Counted from the stretch's first letter, positions 8,564-18,200 are shown. The stretch is 64,000 nt of DNA from Fimbriiglobus ruber (GCF_002197845.1 NZ_NIDE01000004.1:868001-932000); one strand, 5' to 3'. Numbers and translations are program-made. The notes: generated from the letters alone by a model not told the origin.

Positions 8564-9051
8564 TGGAAGTAACTCAATAGTGCGGCTTCAAAACGTTCGG
8601 ACGTGAGCGGTTGTAGCCCGTTGTTCGTCGTGGTGTCGTCTATGAACCACGTATCGGCGGCCTCCTGAGTGAAGCGGTAAAGAACAAAGCGACGACTCTC
8701 GTCGGTAATGTCTACTCGGCCGGTCGCTTGCTCCGGAGCGCCAGTTTGTTGAGGGGTGGCTCTCTTGATTGTTTTCCGGGCCTTTGGAATCAAGCCAACC
8801 CACTTTCCTAATGCCCGAAGATCCAGACGGGAAATCTGGTAACGGCCAAGACCTGGTTCAGTTACCCCGAACTGGCTGTACTCATGATGAATGATTCTAT
8901 CGGGGTCAGCGACAACTAACCAGTCACACAGCTGATTGAACAATTTATCCACCGCCGCCCGCCACTCTTCAATGACAAGCTTGTTTTTCTCGGCCTCGGC
9001 CGCGTACAGGGCACTTTTCTGCTTCAGTACGTCCCTGAGTGATGTACTCAT
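8560..9051 (-). CDS. Conserved-looking protein of unknown function, coupled to the HEPN gene
   Basis: A 163-residue protein that I cannot place in a named family. The first 50 residues are predicted helical and charged (LKQKSALYAAEAEKNKLVIE, coiled-coil-like), followed by a probable alpha/beta domain with DLRALGKWVGLIPKARKTIK and a C-terminal part (GRVDITDESRRFVLYRFTQE). No metal-binding cysteines, membrane segment or signal peptide is present, so it is cytoplasmic. Its ATG has a good ribosome site, GGAGG eight bases upstream. It is the first gene of a two-gene unit whose stop overlaps the HEPN start, so it could be the antitoxin, a sensor or an accessory to the HEPN protein. Base composition is like the HEPN gene and unlike the neighbours. 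Confidence 0.6.
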   Translation of the reverse strand: MSTSLRDVLKQKSALYAAEAEKNKLVIEEWRAAVDKLFNQLCDWLVVADPDRIIHHEYSQFGVTEPGLGRYQISRLDLRALGKWVGLIPKARKTIKRATPQQTGAPEQATGRVDITDESRRFVLYRFTQEAADTWFIDDTTTNNGLQPLTSERFEAALLSYFQ

Positions 9052-9054
9052 GCT

Positions 9055-9426
9055 CTAATCCTCCGTCTCAAGAGCGAAGTCACCCGCTCGCGAGTTGCTG
9101 GGCATTTTATCGGCAAGTGAAGCCCCAAAGAAGCGGGAGAGGTCGACAGGCGACCGTCGGGTGAGGCGTATTGATACATCTGACGGCCTCGTTGGCGACG
9201 GGCCGACCTGGAAGCCAAGCAAAGTTAGTCCTACCAAACCAAAACGGCCCACATTAATGAGCGGGCGTTTGCAAATGACGCCGCTTGAACAGCACCGATT
9301 TTATCGCCTGGTTACCGGAAGACACAGGCTTCCCCGTTACTCAGCGGCTCAAACCAGTGACGCCCATCGTATATTTGGACAACACAATCATCTGAAACAA
9401 CGAAACGATTTCGATCGACAAGACAC
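9055..9426. other. Intergenic region between the HEPN cassette and trpD
   Basis: About 370 bases with lower GC than the trpD side. It should hold the promoter of the HEPN cassette. A 65-codon minus-strand frame (9055-9252) ends three bases before the cassette but has no recognisable features. I see no repeats or RNA. Confidence 0.5.
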
Positions 9427-10470
9427 TCAACTTGGCGGCTCAGCCACCACCGCCCGCGTCAAATGCTCCAGAACCCGTCCCGCGGCACCTGATCGCACCG
9501 CTTCGTCGGCCCGTTCGACGCCGGCTCGGAGCGTTGGCACCGCGCCAGCGGCGAACAGCGCGGCGGCCGCGTTCGCCAGGATCATGCGGCGGGACGGGCC
9601 ATCTTTGTTCTCCAGCACCGACCGCACGATCGCCGCGCTCGCAGCTGGGCCGTCCGCGCGGATGTCGGCGAGGGCGACCGACGCCAGTCCGAAATCGGCC
9701 GGCGTCCATTCCTCGACCCGGAACTCGTCTCCCTCCACGACGCGCACCATCGTCGGGGTCGCCAGACTCACTTCGTCGAGGCCGTCGAACGCGCAGACCA
9801 GGATCGCCCGGTGCGTGCCGAGTCGTGCAACGGCGCCGGCCAGCGGATCGAGCAGGTCGGCTTTGCCGACGCCGAGGAGTTGGTAATCGGCCGAGGCCGG
9901 GTTCGCGAGCGGGCCGAGCAGATTGAATAAGGTGCGGACGCCGAGTTTCTTCCGCAGTTTGTTGACGTGGGCCATGCCGGGGTGGAATTGCGGGGCATAG
10001 CAGAACGCGAAGCCGTACCGCTCCAGGCACTTTTGCGCCCAGACCGGGCCGGCTTCGATGTTCACGCCGAGTTCACGCAGCACGTCTGCGCTGCCGGACC
10101 GACTCGACACGGCCCGGTTCCCGTGTTTGACCACCGGCACCCCGGCCGCGGCCGTGACGAGGGCCGCGGCCGTGCTGATGTTGAACGTCCCGGTCTCGTC
10201 CCCGCCGGTCCCACAGGTGTCGACGACCGGGCTGGATACGGGCACGAGCCGGATCATCTGCTCCCGCAAGGCGGTGGCCGCGGCCGCGATCTCGTCGGCC
10301 GATTCGCCCTTGATCCGCAGGGCGGTCAACAGGGCAGCGGCGAGCGATTCGTCCACGCGGCCCGAGAGGAGGTCGCGGAACGCCTCGGTCACCCGGCCCG
10401 GGTCCAGGTCCTTCCCGGCGAGGAGTTCGGCGAACAGGTCTGAGAACCAGGCCGGACGGGGGAGTTCCAC
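9427..10470 (-). CDS. trpD: Anthranilate phosphoribosyltransferase
   Basis: Transfers the phosphoribosyl group from PRPP to anthranilate, the second committed step of tryptophan synthesis. Key sequences are in the expected order: the PRPP-binding glycine loop DTCGTGGDETGTFNIST, then KHGNRAVSSRSGSADVLREL, then the anthranilate-site stretch HPGMAHVNKLRKKLGVRT and FNLLGPLANPA. I place the start at GTG (10468-10470), giving 347 residues, the family length, with GGAAAG five bases before it. The frame stays open for 60 further codons upstream, to 10650, but that extension has no family sequence and reaches towards the lexA promoter. It stands alone, with no other trp gene in the window, and is divergent from lexA. 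Confidence 0.92.
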   Translation of the reverse strand: MELPRPAWFSDLFAELLAGKDLDPGRVTEAFRDLLSGRVDESLAAALLTALRIKGESADEIAAAATALREQMIRLVPVSSPVVDTCGTGGDETGTFNISTAAALVTAAAGVPVVKHGNRAVSSRSGSADVLRELGVNIEAGPVWAQKCLERYGFAFCYAPQFHPGMAHVNKLRKKLGVRTLFNLLGPLANPASADYQLLGVGKADLLDPLAGAVARLGTHRAILVCAFDGLDEVSLATPTMVRVVEGDEFRVEEWTPADFGLASVALADIRADGPAASAAIVRSVLENKDGPSRRMILANAAAALFAAGAVPTLRAGVERADEAVRSGAAGRVLEHLTRAVVAEPPS

Positions 10471-10814
10471 GGAGCTTTCCCGTGTCAGGGTTTCGGTGCC
10501 CGGTTCCGGGGCACTCGGTTCTTGAAGAATACGGCAGGTCGGGCGAGCTACCCGCCGGACGCGCTCGGACAAATGAAAACATACCGAATCGCCCGGCGTT
10601 TCGGCAAATTCCCCCTTTGCAAACTGTACACCTGTCGAATATAGTTTCATACATCTCTGGACAAACGTGCCCTTCGGGTCGAAACCCGTCGGCAGCCGGA
10701 AAAGTTACGCTTTCCGGCGCGTTTGTAAGGGTGCTGCCCGCCCCGAATCCAGGCCCGAACATCAAACTGCCCGTCGCGCTGCCGCGCCAGGCGCCCGACT
10801 CGGAGCGATAGTCC

Positions 10815-11441
10815 ATGAACGAACTGGCACCACTCACCCCAAAGCAGCTGGAAATCTTCAACTTCATTCGGAAGTACATCGAAGAGCACGGCTACCCGCC
10901 GGCGATCCGGGACATCGGCCGGGCGTTCGACATCGTTTCGCCGAACGGCGTCATGTGTCACCTGCGGGCGCTCCAGAAGAAGGGCCACATCCACCGGGAC
11001 GAGAAGACGGACACGCAGGGCGGCAAGGCCCGGGCGATCACGATCCCGGGCGTCTCGGCCGGCGGGTTCAGCCTGCCGATGCTCGGTCTGGTAGCCGCCG
11101 GTAAAGCCCTCGAAGCGACCGAACAGAACGAGCGCCTCGACATGAAAGACCTGTTCGGTGGCGACAACCTCTACATGCTCAAGGTGCGCGGCACCTCGAT
11201 GATCGAGAGCCAGATCGCCGACGGCGACTACGTGGTGATCCGCAAGCAAGAGCAAGCCGACAACGGCGAGAAAGTCGTCGCGATGGTGGACAAGTCGATG
11301 ACCTTGAAGAAGTTTTACCGCAAGCGCGATCACATCCGCCTCGAACCCTGCAACAGCACGATGGACCCGATCGTCGTCGACCCGAGCAAAGAGAACGTGC
11401 AAATCCTCGGCGTGCTCGTCGGCGTGATCCGAAAGTGCTAA
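10815..11441 (+). CDS. lexA: LexA repressor, SOS regulator and self-cleaving protease
   Basis: A 208-residue LexA. Residues 1-65 are the winged helix (LTPKQLEIFNFIRKYIEEHG, then GYPPAIRDIGRAFDI). The hinge and latent protease follow: the self-cleavage bond is the Ala-Gly in LGLVAAGKALEA (about residue 96), the nucleophile serine is in VRGTSMIES, and the general-base lysine lies in MTLKKFYRK. In response to RecA filaments the protein cuts itself and releases SOS genes. The recognition helix differs from that of E. coli (SPNGVMCHLRALQKKG), so the operator need not be the CTGT-N8-ACAG box, and I found no convincing LexA box upstream. Single gene; a hairpin follows it. Confidence 0.95.
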   Translation: MNELAPLTPKQLEIFNFIRKYIEEHGYPPAIRDIGRAFDIVSPNGVMCHLRALQKKGHIHRDEKTDTQGGKARAITIPGVSAGGFSLPMLGLVAAGKALEATEQNERLDMKDLFGGDNLYMLKVRGTSMIESQIADGDYVVIRKQEQADNGEKVVAMVDKSMTLKKFYRKRDHIRLEPCNSTMDPIVVDPSKENVQILGVLVGVIRKC

Positions 11442-11470
11442 CCCGGTTGCTCTACTTCCGCCAACTTCCC

Positions 11471-11502
11471 CCGGCCGCGCGGCAACCATGTCGCGCGGCC
11501 GG
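11471..11502 (+). terminator. GC-rich hairpin after lexA
   Basis: A perfect 11-bp stem (CCGGCCGCGCG with CGCGCGGCCGG) with a ten-base loop starts 30 bases after the lexA stop. The following bases are only slightly T-rich, so a terminator is probable but not certain. Confidence 0.55.
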
Positions 11503-11937
11503 TTGCGTTATGGGGCTTTGGGTAAAGTTGGGCTCATAACTTCAGTCGAGTACTGGTGTGTAGAAGTCGAACGCATTCGCCGCATGCTGCCCGAATCCAT
11601 CGAACGGCCTGTGCCGTTTCTCCGAGTTTGACCGCTCTAGGAACAGTGATCTCCTCTCACTTCGCGTGTCTAGTTTTGTCTACTTAGGACCGCCTGAAGC
11701 ATCTGTACAGCGTATTTTTCACTTCAAAAAGTCTGTTTTCTGCCATTTTCCTGTTGCAAAGCATAGTGAACAGCCGTATATTAATCCTGTCGACACCAAT
11801 GAGGAGTTCAACGACGAGGTGAGTGGGTTCGGTCGCCTGTGGCAGGGATGTGGCAAGGAACCAAGGGCTGACCGCCATCGCCTCCTCGACAGAGTTGAAA
11901 GAGTTACCGGGAAGCAGGCACAGCGAAGGAGACCACC
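11503..11937. other. AT-richer intergenic region after lexA
   Basis: Beyond the hairpin, about 430 bases carry no supported gene. A plus-strand frame (11666-12001) exists but overlaps the start of the next gene and has no family features. The stretch 11690-11810 is markedly AT-rich and may hold the promoter for the gene at 11938. Confidence 0.45.
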
Positions 11938-12369
11938 ATGGAAAGCTGGCGCATGGTTTGGCGGGACGGGTTTGTGCCGGTTCTGTCTACCACAGGATTA
12001 ACCGCCCTGCGGGACGCCCTGCGAGCGGACGACTTCCGGCTCGTGCAGGGGGCGACCACCACCCCGCCGCCGCTCATGTGCGTGCAGGACTGGCCTGTCG
12101 AGGCCGCCTGTGCGCTCGGCTACTGCGGGTGGATGGGCGACGGACTCGACACCGTCGGCGGCGTCGAGGAGTTCTTCGCCAAGTGCTGCTTCGAGGCCGA
12201 CCAACGGCTCGGCGAACCGGCCGCCTGCCGCTGGTTCCTGAACTGGTTCGACGACACGCCGCGGGACGAGATGCGCCGCGACCTCCTCGCCGAAGTCGAA
12301 CTCGCGCTCGCCGAACGGGTGCCGGTCGACCTCCCGGTCTTGCTCGCGAATGCGATCACCGCCGCGTAA
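11938..12369 (+). CDS. Lineage-specific protein of unknown function
   Basis: A 143-residue soluble, acidic protein that I do not recognise. It starts at the ATG after the purine-rich GAAGGAGACCACC, which gives a good ribosome site (GGAG nine bases ahead). It contains tryptophan- and cysteine-rich stretches (CGWMGDGLDTVGG, AACRWFLNWFDDTPRDEM) but no regular metal-binding pattern, no membrane segment and no signal peptide. The next gene, 98 bases downstream in the same direction, is also a small cysteine-containing protein, so the two may be one transcript. Codon usage agrees with the host, which supports a real gene. No function proposed. Confidence 0.6.
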   Translation: MESWRMVWRDGFVPVLSTTGLTALRDALRADDFRLVQGATTTPPPLMCVQDWPVEAACALGYCGWMGDGLDTVGGVEEFFAKCCFEADQRLGEPAACRWFLNWFDDTPRDEMRRDLLAEVELALAERVPVDLPVLLANAITAA

Positions 12370-12467
12370 CGGGTTGCCGTTGATCGCCCGCCACCACCAG
12401 CGGGCCCAAGGAGTTTTGTCCGTCTGCTTCCTCCAGATCACCGAACCGGATTCGACTCGATTAGGAG

Positions 12468-12800
12468 ATGGTCATGATTCTGATCTGCAAACACTGCTGC
12501 CAGGCCAAGGTGAACCGCCCGCGGGGGCTGTGCTGGAGCTGCTACTATACCCCGGGCGTCAAGGAGATGTTCCCGAGTACGAGCAAGTACGCCCGCCGCG
12601 GCGTCGGCAACTTCACTGGAAACGCGCCAACGCCGCCGGAACCGACCACTGCCCCCCCGGGCACGCCCGAGAAGATGGCCGTCCTCGAGCTGCGGGTCAA
12701 CCTCAAGCAAGCCCTGTGGCACCCGCTCGACGCCCAGTACGACGGCGACCCCCGGCCGCTCGCCGCACTCTTGAAACAGCGCTCGGCCATGGCCTCGTAA
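12468..12800 (+). CDS. Small zinc-ribbon-like protein of unknown function
   Basis: A 110-residue protein with two cysteine pairs near the N-terminus, CKHC (residues 7-10) and CWSC (22-25), spaced like a zinc ribbon or zinc-finger knuckle. A basic, proline- and threonine-rich linker follows (PPEPTTAPPGTPE), then a short helical region (LELRVNLKQALWH). The start is the ATG at 12468 after GGAG, with a second ATG two codons on. It could bind nucleic acid or act as a small regulatory adaptor, but no family is recognisable to me. It lies downstream of another lineage-specific gene and is followed by a very strong terminator, so the two may form a small transcription unit. Confidence 0.6.
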   Translation: MVMILICKHCCQAKVNRPRGLCWSCYYTPGVKEMFPSTSKYARRGVGNFTGNAPTPPEPTTAPPGTPEKMAVLELRVNLKQALWHPLDAQYDGDPRPLAALLKQRSAMAS

Positions 12801-13261
12801 CGCCGTTACGCTCCGGCGAACCGCCGGACGCGGGTCGAATCGCAACACACCTTGACTTCTCACCTCGAATCGATCGACCTTCCGACGTTGGCCGTGTCCC
12901 GAAATAGTACCGATCCGCTTCCGGGCGGTGCGTGCCCGTGGCGGGGGAAAGGAAGCACCCCGCCACGGGTTTTTTGTCTCGTCGCGAACCTGGCGATTCG
13001 GACGGGCCTCCCAATTGTGCCGACGGCTGACTGATCATTCTCTTGTGGCCGACGCGCAATCGGGGCGGGCGCGAACCGTTTCAAGGTCGGTAACGCGGCT
13101 CCCGCCTCGTAAGAGGTGTGGACGCGCTCAAAATAACGGCCCTAAGCCCGCGCCCCCTTCGCGAACCCCTCATTTTCACCCCCCTCTCCGTCCGCACCAC
13201 AATTTGTGACGTAGATTCGAGAAGCTAACGAGCAGGATTGGCGCTCAAACGGAGGGGCAAG
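12801..13261. other. Intergenic region before csrA
   Basis: About 460 bases. It contains the strong terminator at 12935-12975 and then a stretch that should carry the csrA promoter and leader. The csrA ribosome site is an A/G-rich run with GGAGG. No RNA gene or open frame with features is visible. Confidence 0.55.
12935..12975 (+). terminator. Strong intrinsic terminator
   Basis: A perfect 12-bp stem (CCCGTGGCGGGG with CCCCGCCACGGG) with an 11-base loop is followed directly by six T. This is the textbook Rho-independent form and ends the two-gene unit 11938-12800, isolating csrA. Confidence 0.9.
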
Positions 13262-13462
13262 ATGTTAGTTCTCAGTCGCAAACTCGGCGAAAAAATCTAC
13301 ATCGGCGAGAACATTTGCATCACCGTGGTCGACATCGACCGCGGCAAAATTCGGCTGGGAATCGAAGCGCCTCGCGACGTTCCGATTTACCGCCAGGAAC
13401 TTCTCCCGCTCGCCGCCGCACAACGGGCCGAAGCTCAAACGAAGCTGCCGTCCGCGTCGTGA
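13262..13462 (+). CDS. csrA: Carbon storage regulator CsrA, RNA-binding translational regulator
   Basis: A 66-residue CsrA/RsmA protein. It starts MLVLSRKLGEKIYIG, the near-invariant N-terminus, followed by ITVVDIDRGKIRLGIEAP and the VPIYRQEL helix; the RNA-binding residues of strands 1 and 5 are conserved. The dimer binds GGA motifs in mRNA leaders and controls translation and stability. The start is ATG 13262, with GGAGG ten bases upstream (ACGGAGGGGCAAG); an upstream in-frame start exists but would add eight residues ahead of the invariant N-terminus. The C-terminal tail is short. No flagellar genes or fliW are adjacent, so this is a solitary csrA whose targets cannot be told from the window. 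Confidence 0.95.
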   Translation: MLVLSRKLGEKIYIGENICITVVDIDRGKIRLGIEAPRDVPIYRQELLPLAAAQRAEAQTKLPSAS

Positions 13463-13751
13463 TGATGGGGGCGGTCGTGCCGGTTGTTACGGACGTGTGG
13501 TCGTTGCGCACGGGTTATTAGGTAAGCTGCGCGCGTCGGCCGACCGATTGGGGCTGCGAACAGAGCTGTTGACCGACACCTCTTCCCGGACTGGCATCAC
13601 CAGATAAGCACCCTGGGCCTTCGTGTCGTCGAAGGTCCGAATCTCCTTCGATCTGCGCACTTCGACCGTCCTTCCCGCGCATCGCGTTCTATCTTTCCCA
13701 GGATCGCACGGCCACGCACTTCGCGCCGCTCGATCGCCGGGAGGATGTCCG

Positions 13752-14042
13752 ATGGCACCGGTCGCGACGATTCTTCAGTGGAAAGCGGACGGACGGGCCG
13801 AGGGGATCGCCGAGGGCATGGCCCTCGGGATGGTGGAGGCCCGCCGGTCGGACGTCATCCGAGTCATCCGCCTCCGGTTCCCGGAGGCACCGTCCGACGT
13901 CATGTCCACCGTCCGCGGCATGAGCGACCTCGACCAACTCGGCCGCTGGCTCGAATCGGCCGTCGTCGCCCAGTCGCTCGACATGTTCCGCGTCATGGCC
14001 AACTCTGCCGACAGCCGGGCCGCCCAGTCGGGCCGCCGGTAG
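13752..14042 (+). CDS. C-terminal remnant of an Rpn/DUF4351-type protein
   Basis: A 96-residue protein. The opening MAPVATILQWKADGRAEGIA leads into a helical segment with EGMALGMVEARR, then VIRVIRLRFPEAPSDVMS and DLDQLGRWLESAVVAQS. This matches the C-terminal tail seen on Rpn-family (YhgA-like) PD-(D/E)XK nucleases and their DUF4351-like extensions, which are abundant in Gemmataceae. The nuclease domain itself is absent, so it is either a degraded copy or a stand-alone small protein; a GGAGG seven bases ahead of the ATG suggests that it is translated. It lies alone between csrA and the asparaginase gene. Confidence 0.55.
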   Translation: MAPVATILQWKADGRAEGIAEGMALGMVEARRSDVIRVIRLRFPEAPSDVMSTVRGMSDLDQLGRWLESAVVAQSLDMFRVMANSADSRAAQSGRR

Positions 14043-14159
14043 ACTTCCTGATTTGCACTCCCGTAAGGGCGGCCGCCGCGTCACAATGGGCGAACGTCGC
14101 CGGGCTTCCGCCCGCGCACCCCATTTGGACGTCTGGTCAGCCCCACAGGGAGTGTTGTC

Positions 14160-15101
14160 GTGCCCGAACCCGTCGTCATTGCCACCTGGCCGTTCGGCAA
14201 ACTCGCCGCCGAGACCGCCCTGAAACAACTCGCCGGCGGGGCCGCCGCGCTCGACGCCGTCCTCGCGGGGGCGCAGGCGGTCGAGAACGACCCGACCGTC
14301 CGCTCGGTCGGCTTCGGCAGTCTGCCCGACCGGATCGGCCGCCTCACCCTGGACTCCTCGGTGATGGACGGCCGGACCCTCGCGTGCGGCGCGGTGGCCG
14401 GGCTGGAGCACATCCGGAATGCGTCGGCGGTCGCCCGCCGGGTGATGGAGAAGACGCCGCACGTTTTGCTCGTCGGCGAGGGGGCGAAGTGGTTCGCGCT
14501 CCAGCAGGGGTTTACGCTGGAGATGCCGTACACGGTGGAGGGGATTCGCGAGTGGTTCGAGAAGCACCCGGACCGCCGGAAGAAGGCGGCCGACCCCGCG
14601 GTGCCGCCGCCCGCCCCGGCCGGGCCGGAGGACTTCCAGGTGATCGACGAATCGAACCACGACACGGTGACGGTGCTGGCCCGCGACAAGGACGGCCACC
14701 TGGGCGGCGTCTGCACGACGTCCGGGTTGTCGCACAAGTTGCCGGGCCGGGTGGGCGATTCGCCGCTGATCGGGGCGGGGTTGTACGTCGACGACCTGGC
14801 GGGGGCCGCCGGCGCGACGGGGGTGGGTGAGGAGATCATCCGGATCGGCGGGAGTGGGTTCGTGGTGGAGCAGATGCGGGCGGGGAAGTCGGCTCAGGAG
14901 GCGGTCGAGCTGGCGTGTCGCCGGGTGAACGCGGCGGCCGTCCGCCGGGGCGTCCACCCGGCGAACGTCGCCTTCCTGGCGCTCGACCCGAAGGGTCAGG
15001 TCGCCGCCGCGGCCACGGCCCGGACGAACTTCCAGTACGCCGTCGGCCGGGCGGGGAAGGTGGAACTACTCAAGGCGAAGGAGATCGGGGCGGAGATGTG
15101 A
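14160..15101 (+). CDS. N4-(beta-N-acetylglucosaminyl)-L-asparaginase family, Ntn hydrolase
   Basis: A 313-residue aspartylglucosaminidase/isoaspartyl peptidase-family protein. The precursor is expected to cut itself before the threonine of DESNHDTVTVLARD (about residue 174), whose side chain then becomes the catalytic nucleophile; GVCTTSG and GDSPLIGAGLYVDD further on form the substrate pocket, as known for the family. It may hydrolyse the asparagine-sugar link of glycopeptides or isoaspartyl peptides. There is no signal peptide, so it is cytoplasmic. GTG 14160 is the start because the family sequence begins within a few residues. The alpha chain has an unusual proline-rich stretch (PAVPPPAPAGPED) just before the cleavage site. 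It faces the GspK-like gene, with a strong hairpin between. Confidence 0.85.
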   Translation: MPEPVVIATWPFGKLAAETALKQLAGGAAALDAVLAGAQAVENDPTVRSVGFGSLPDRIGRLTLDSSVMDGRTLACGAVAGLEHIRNASAVARRVMEKTPHVLLVGEGAKWFALQQGFTLEMPYTVEGIREWFEKHPDRRKKAADPAVPPPAPAGPEDFQVIDESNHDTVTVLARDKDGHLGGVCTTSGLSHKLPGRVGDSPLIGAGLYVDDLAGAAGATGVGEEIIRIGGSGFVVEQMRAGKSAQEAVELACRRVNAAAVRRGVHPANVAFLALDPKGQVAAAATARTNFQYAVGRAGKVELLKAKEIGAEM

Positions 15102-15230
15102 GGGCGGGCGGGGGGCGACGGAGGACTTTTTGCGAAACGAAGCCAATTTCAGTAGCGAACAATTAACTTCCATCGGCAAACGGCGTCGGTTGTTCGATCG
15201 CGGGAAAGCAAGATACGAATTAAAATGCGG

Positions 15231-15265
15231 GTGGCCGGGGTGGGGAAAGTCCCCACCCCGGCCAC
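15231..15265. terminator. Bidirectional hairpin between convergent genes
   Basis: A perfect 15-bp stem (GTGGCCGGGGTGGGG with its complement) has a five-base loop. On the minus strand it is followed by CCGCATTTTAATTC, T-rich enough to end transcription of the 18-kb secretion locus. It also lies downstream of the asparaginase gene. Confidence 0.75.
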
Positions 15266-15285
15266 GCGATAGTCCGACATTTTGC

Positions 15286-18200
15286 TTACTGAGGTGGCGG
15301 CGACCACAATTGAATGAAGACTGGTATCAAGGGCTGCCACTTAGCCGGCATATTGTTATTACCACCACTACCACTACTCGCGACGATGTTGAAGTTCGAA
15401 TACTGCTGCGGACCGGGATTTCCGATCAACACATTGCTAATCACTGACCCTGCCGGGTGGTTCATACACGGAGAATTTGCCGGGCTAAGAGTCAGCGAAA
15501 CCTGTCCCGCCACCCCCGAGGGGGTGGCAGATGCGACCGTGAACAATTCGCCATCACCTTGATTTAATGTGCGATCACCGAACCCGATTCGTACCTGAGA
15601 ACCGGTCGTTAAAGACTGGGGAGATCCATTGACCATCGCGGCCAATGACCCACTGGCACCGACGGCAGTACAGGTGAATTGTGTCGACGTAGAATTAATA
15701 TCTTGCGTGAGAGTGCTAAAGCACGGTGTTGTCGTCGCTTGCAGGAATGTTGCTGCTGGCGTGAACGTTGCTGTCGGCGTCGACGGGTCGATCGCCAGGT
15801 TGGATCGGTCGAGAACCGCTATGTATTTCTTCCGTAAATCTCCGACGCCCTTATTGAACAATTCTTTGCCGAGAACCACGGGCGTGGCCGGCGTGCCACC
15901 GGCCCGAACTTCAAAGAAGCCGACGGTCATAACCACCAGGAAGGTATCACTGGTCGTGGTCGTGTTGTTCCAAACTTTCTTGAGCGGATCGGTCAGCGCC
16001 CAAGCGTGAGTGGTGTCGGTAACACCGGAAGTTGGTGTGTTCGGTGGCAGAGTCCATACCTTGTTACTCGCAAAGGCCGTCGCCAGCGTCGTCGACGTAG
16101 CGGGTGCTGACGCGGCGGTCAGGGGATTATCGTTCGCACTGGTTCCGGTTGTAGTCATGACCGGACTACGCGTGAGAAAGAAATTGGTCGGGAAATTAGC
16201 CACATCGTTCGTCGTGAAATAATTGGCCAGCGTCGTGTCGCCCGGAGCACGAGCATCGAGAAGAGCGTTGACTACGTTCTTATGCCAGGCGGTGTTGACG
16301 TTGAGCTTACCGTGCTCTCTCGCTCCCACCGGGACGCCCAGACTCGGGTTGTGTACGGCGAGGAAATCCAGTGTTGGCAGCAAGGCACCGGGGTTCAGGG
16401 TCGTCAACCCGCTTGCCAACGTAATGCCGTTTGTCATCCCCGTGCCGAGCATCAGCTGCTCGATCGTGTGGCGATTAAAACTACCGGCTACCGGTTCGAA
16501 CTGCGAAGTCAGTAGATGAGGGGCGACCGCGGACACGTGTGCGAGTTCGATCGGGCTCATGAGCTGCCGATCGAGGTGTGTGAGCCAATTCAGCTGTGCG
16601 TTGAGGTTGTCGTTGGCGAGGAAGAACGTCGATTTGGGCGAAGTGGGAGTGCCGGCCGGTACCTGGGTACTTTGTGCGGCGAAAAGGTTGGCGGTGAACA
16701 GGTGCGGCCGCCCGAACGACGTTTCGTTCGTGATCGCGTATGACGCCGCTCCCGTTGGTTGAGCGGGAGGAGTCCGTTTGTTATTGGTCGTGCTGCTGAA
16801 ATACACGTTGTCGAACGGCGTGATGTTCTCCGCCCGATCGACCGTCACGTAAGGGTTGATCGGGTTCGTCGCGACGAAATTCGGCTCGAACGGGTCGTTC
16901 GGGGCTATGTACGGATTCGCCAGTCGGCGTAAGTAAACCGCGGCCGGCTTGAGCAGGTTGTTCGCGGTCAACTTCGTTTGATCCTGGCTTCCCGTGTCGT
17001 ATTCCAGGGCCGACGTGTTGGAGCCGTTATAGCTCGTTTGCGATTTGATTCGCACCGTTGCTGCGGGCGTACCGGCACTGTTATTGGTCGTCTGGCCAGG
17101 GTAATTGATCGCCGGCCCGAGGACGAAATACCCGTTTAGATTTTTCGCAGAGACTCCGTTGTTTCCGGGGGAGTACTGCGAAACGACGTATTGGTACGTG
17201 TTTGTCATCGCCGTCGAAGGCGTCACGGGTTGAACCGGGTAATAGGTCGTATCAGTGATGGCATTGGTCGTCGTGATCGACCCATCGGGTTGAAAATCGG
17301 TCGTGTCGAAATCATAGCGGTCCATGAGCAGTTGCACCGTCATGTCGGTCGTTGCAGACGGATATTTCGGCGACCCTGTGACGTTAGCAGCGTCGTTAAT
17401 GCCCGTGGTGAAGTTGTTATTAACGGGTACCGTGATCGCAATTTGATAAGGCGAGTACGCCGTCGCCGCCGTCATGCCGAAAACACCCGTCGGATAACTG
17501 AGCCGGGTCAGGCCGTTTTCCGACAAGGACGGGTCGTTTTGCATCGGGTTGACAAGTTCCACCCAGAAGCGGCGCTGGAAGTTCTTGGTGGAAGGTTGCG
17601 CGGGATTCGAGGGCTTCGTCATCGGGCCGCTGACGTTCTTCGCCGGATCGTAGTCGGTCATGTGATTCCCGACTTCGGCGTACACTTCGTTCAACACCAG
17701 GCGGGGAATCTCCGTTCCGACTACGACGTAGCTCCCGAGGTTTCCGGAAGGAAGTGAGCCCGGCGGGAGACCGTTCGCCTGGAGCAAATCGCCCGGATTA
17801 GTCATCGTCGGGTTGAACGTAAAGATCGTCGCCACGTCGTCGATGTCAATGTAATCCACCATGTTGACCGCAACCTGAGCGAGCTGCCGGAGCGCGGGCA
17901 GAGTCGCCTGGGTACTGAACCGCAGGTAGCCGTAATCGCCCTGGCTCGGGACGTCGCTGTACACTACGTTGGTACCGTCGATTAACCCAACCAAAGCCGC
18001 GAGGCGGACGAAAATGTCGCGGGCGAAGTGCTGGCGGGCGGTTTGCGCCGTTTGCCAGTTGCCGACGTTGTCCGGCCCGAGCATGTTGCTGATACTCGAG
18101 CGGTAGTCGGGCAGGGCGCGATTCATGTCGATCGGCCCAAGGCGGGCTCCGTTTGCATTTTTGCTTACGGTTTGGTTCTTGGTGAGCGCAATTTCAGGCC

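Noticed and set aside
9055-9252. 65-codon minus-strand frame ending three bases before the HEPN cassette
   Set aside because: It could be translationally coupled, but it has no ribosome site I can see, no family features and overlaps the expected promoter region.
10471-10650. N-terminal extension of trpD (60 more codons)
   Set aside because: It has no family sequence and would place the start very near lexA; GTG 10470 gives the usual length and has GGAAAG ahead.
10580-10680. Possible LexA box (CTGTACAC region) upstream of lexA and trpD
   Set aside because: Symmetry is poor, and the recognition helix differs from that of E. coli LexA, so the E. coli box cannot be assumed.
11666-12001. Plus-strand frame of 111 codons after lexA
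   Set aside because: It runs into the start of the next gene, has unusual composition, and its translation shows no domain-like pattern.
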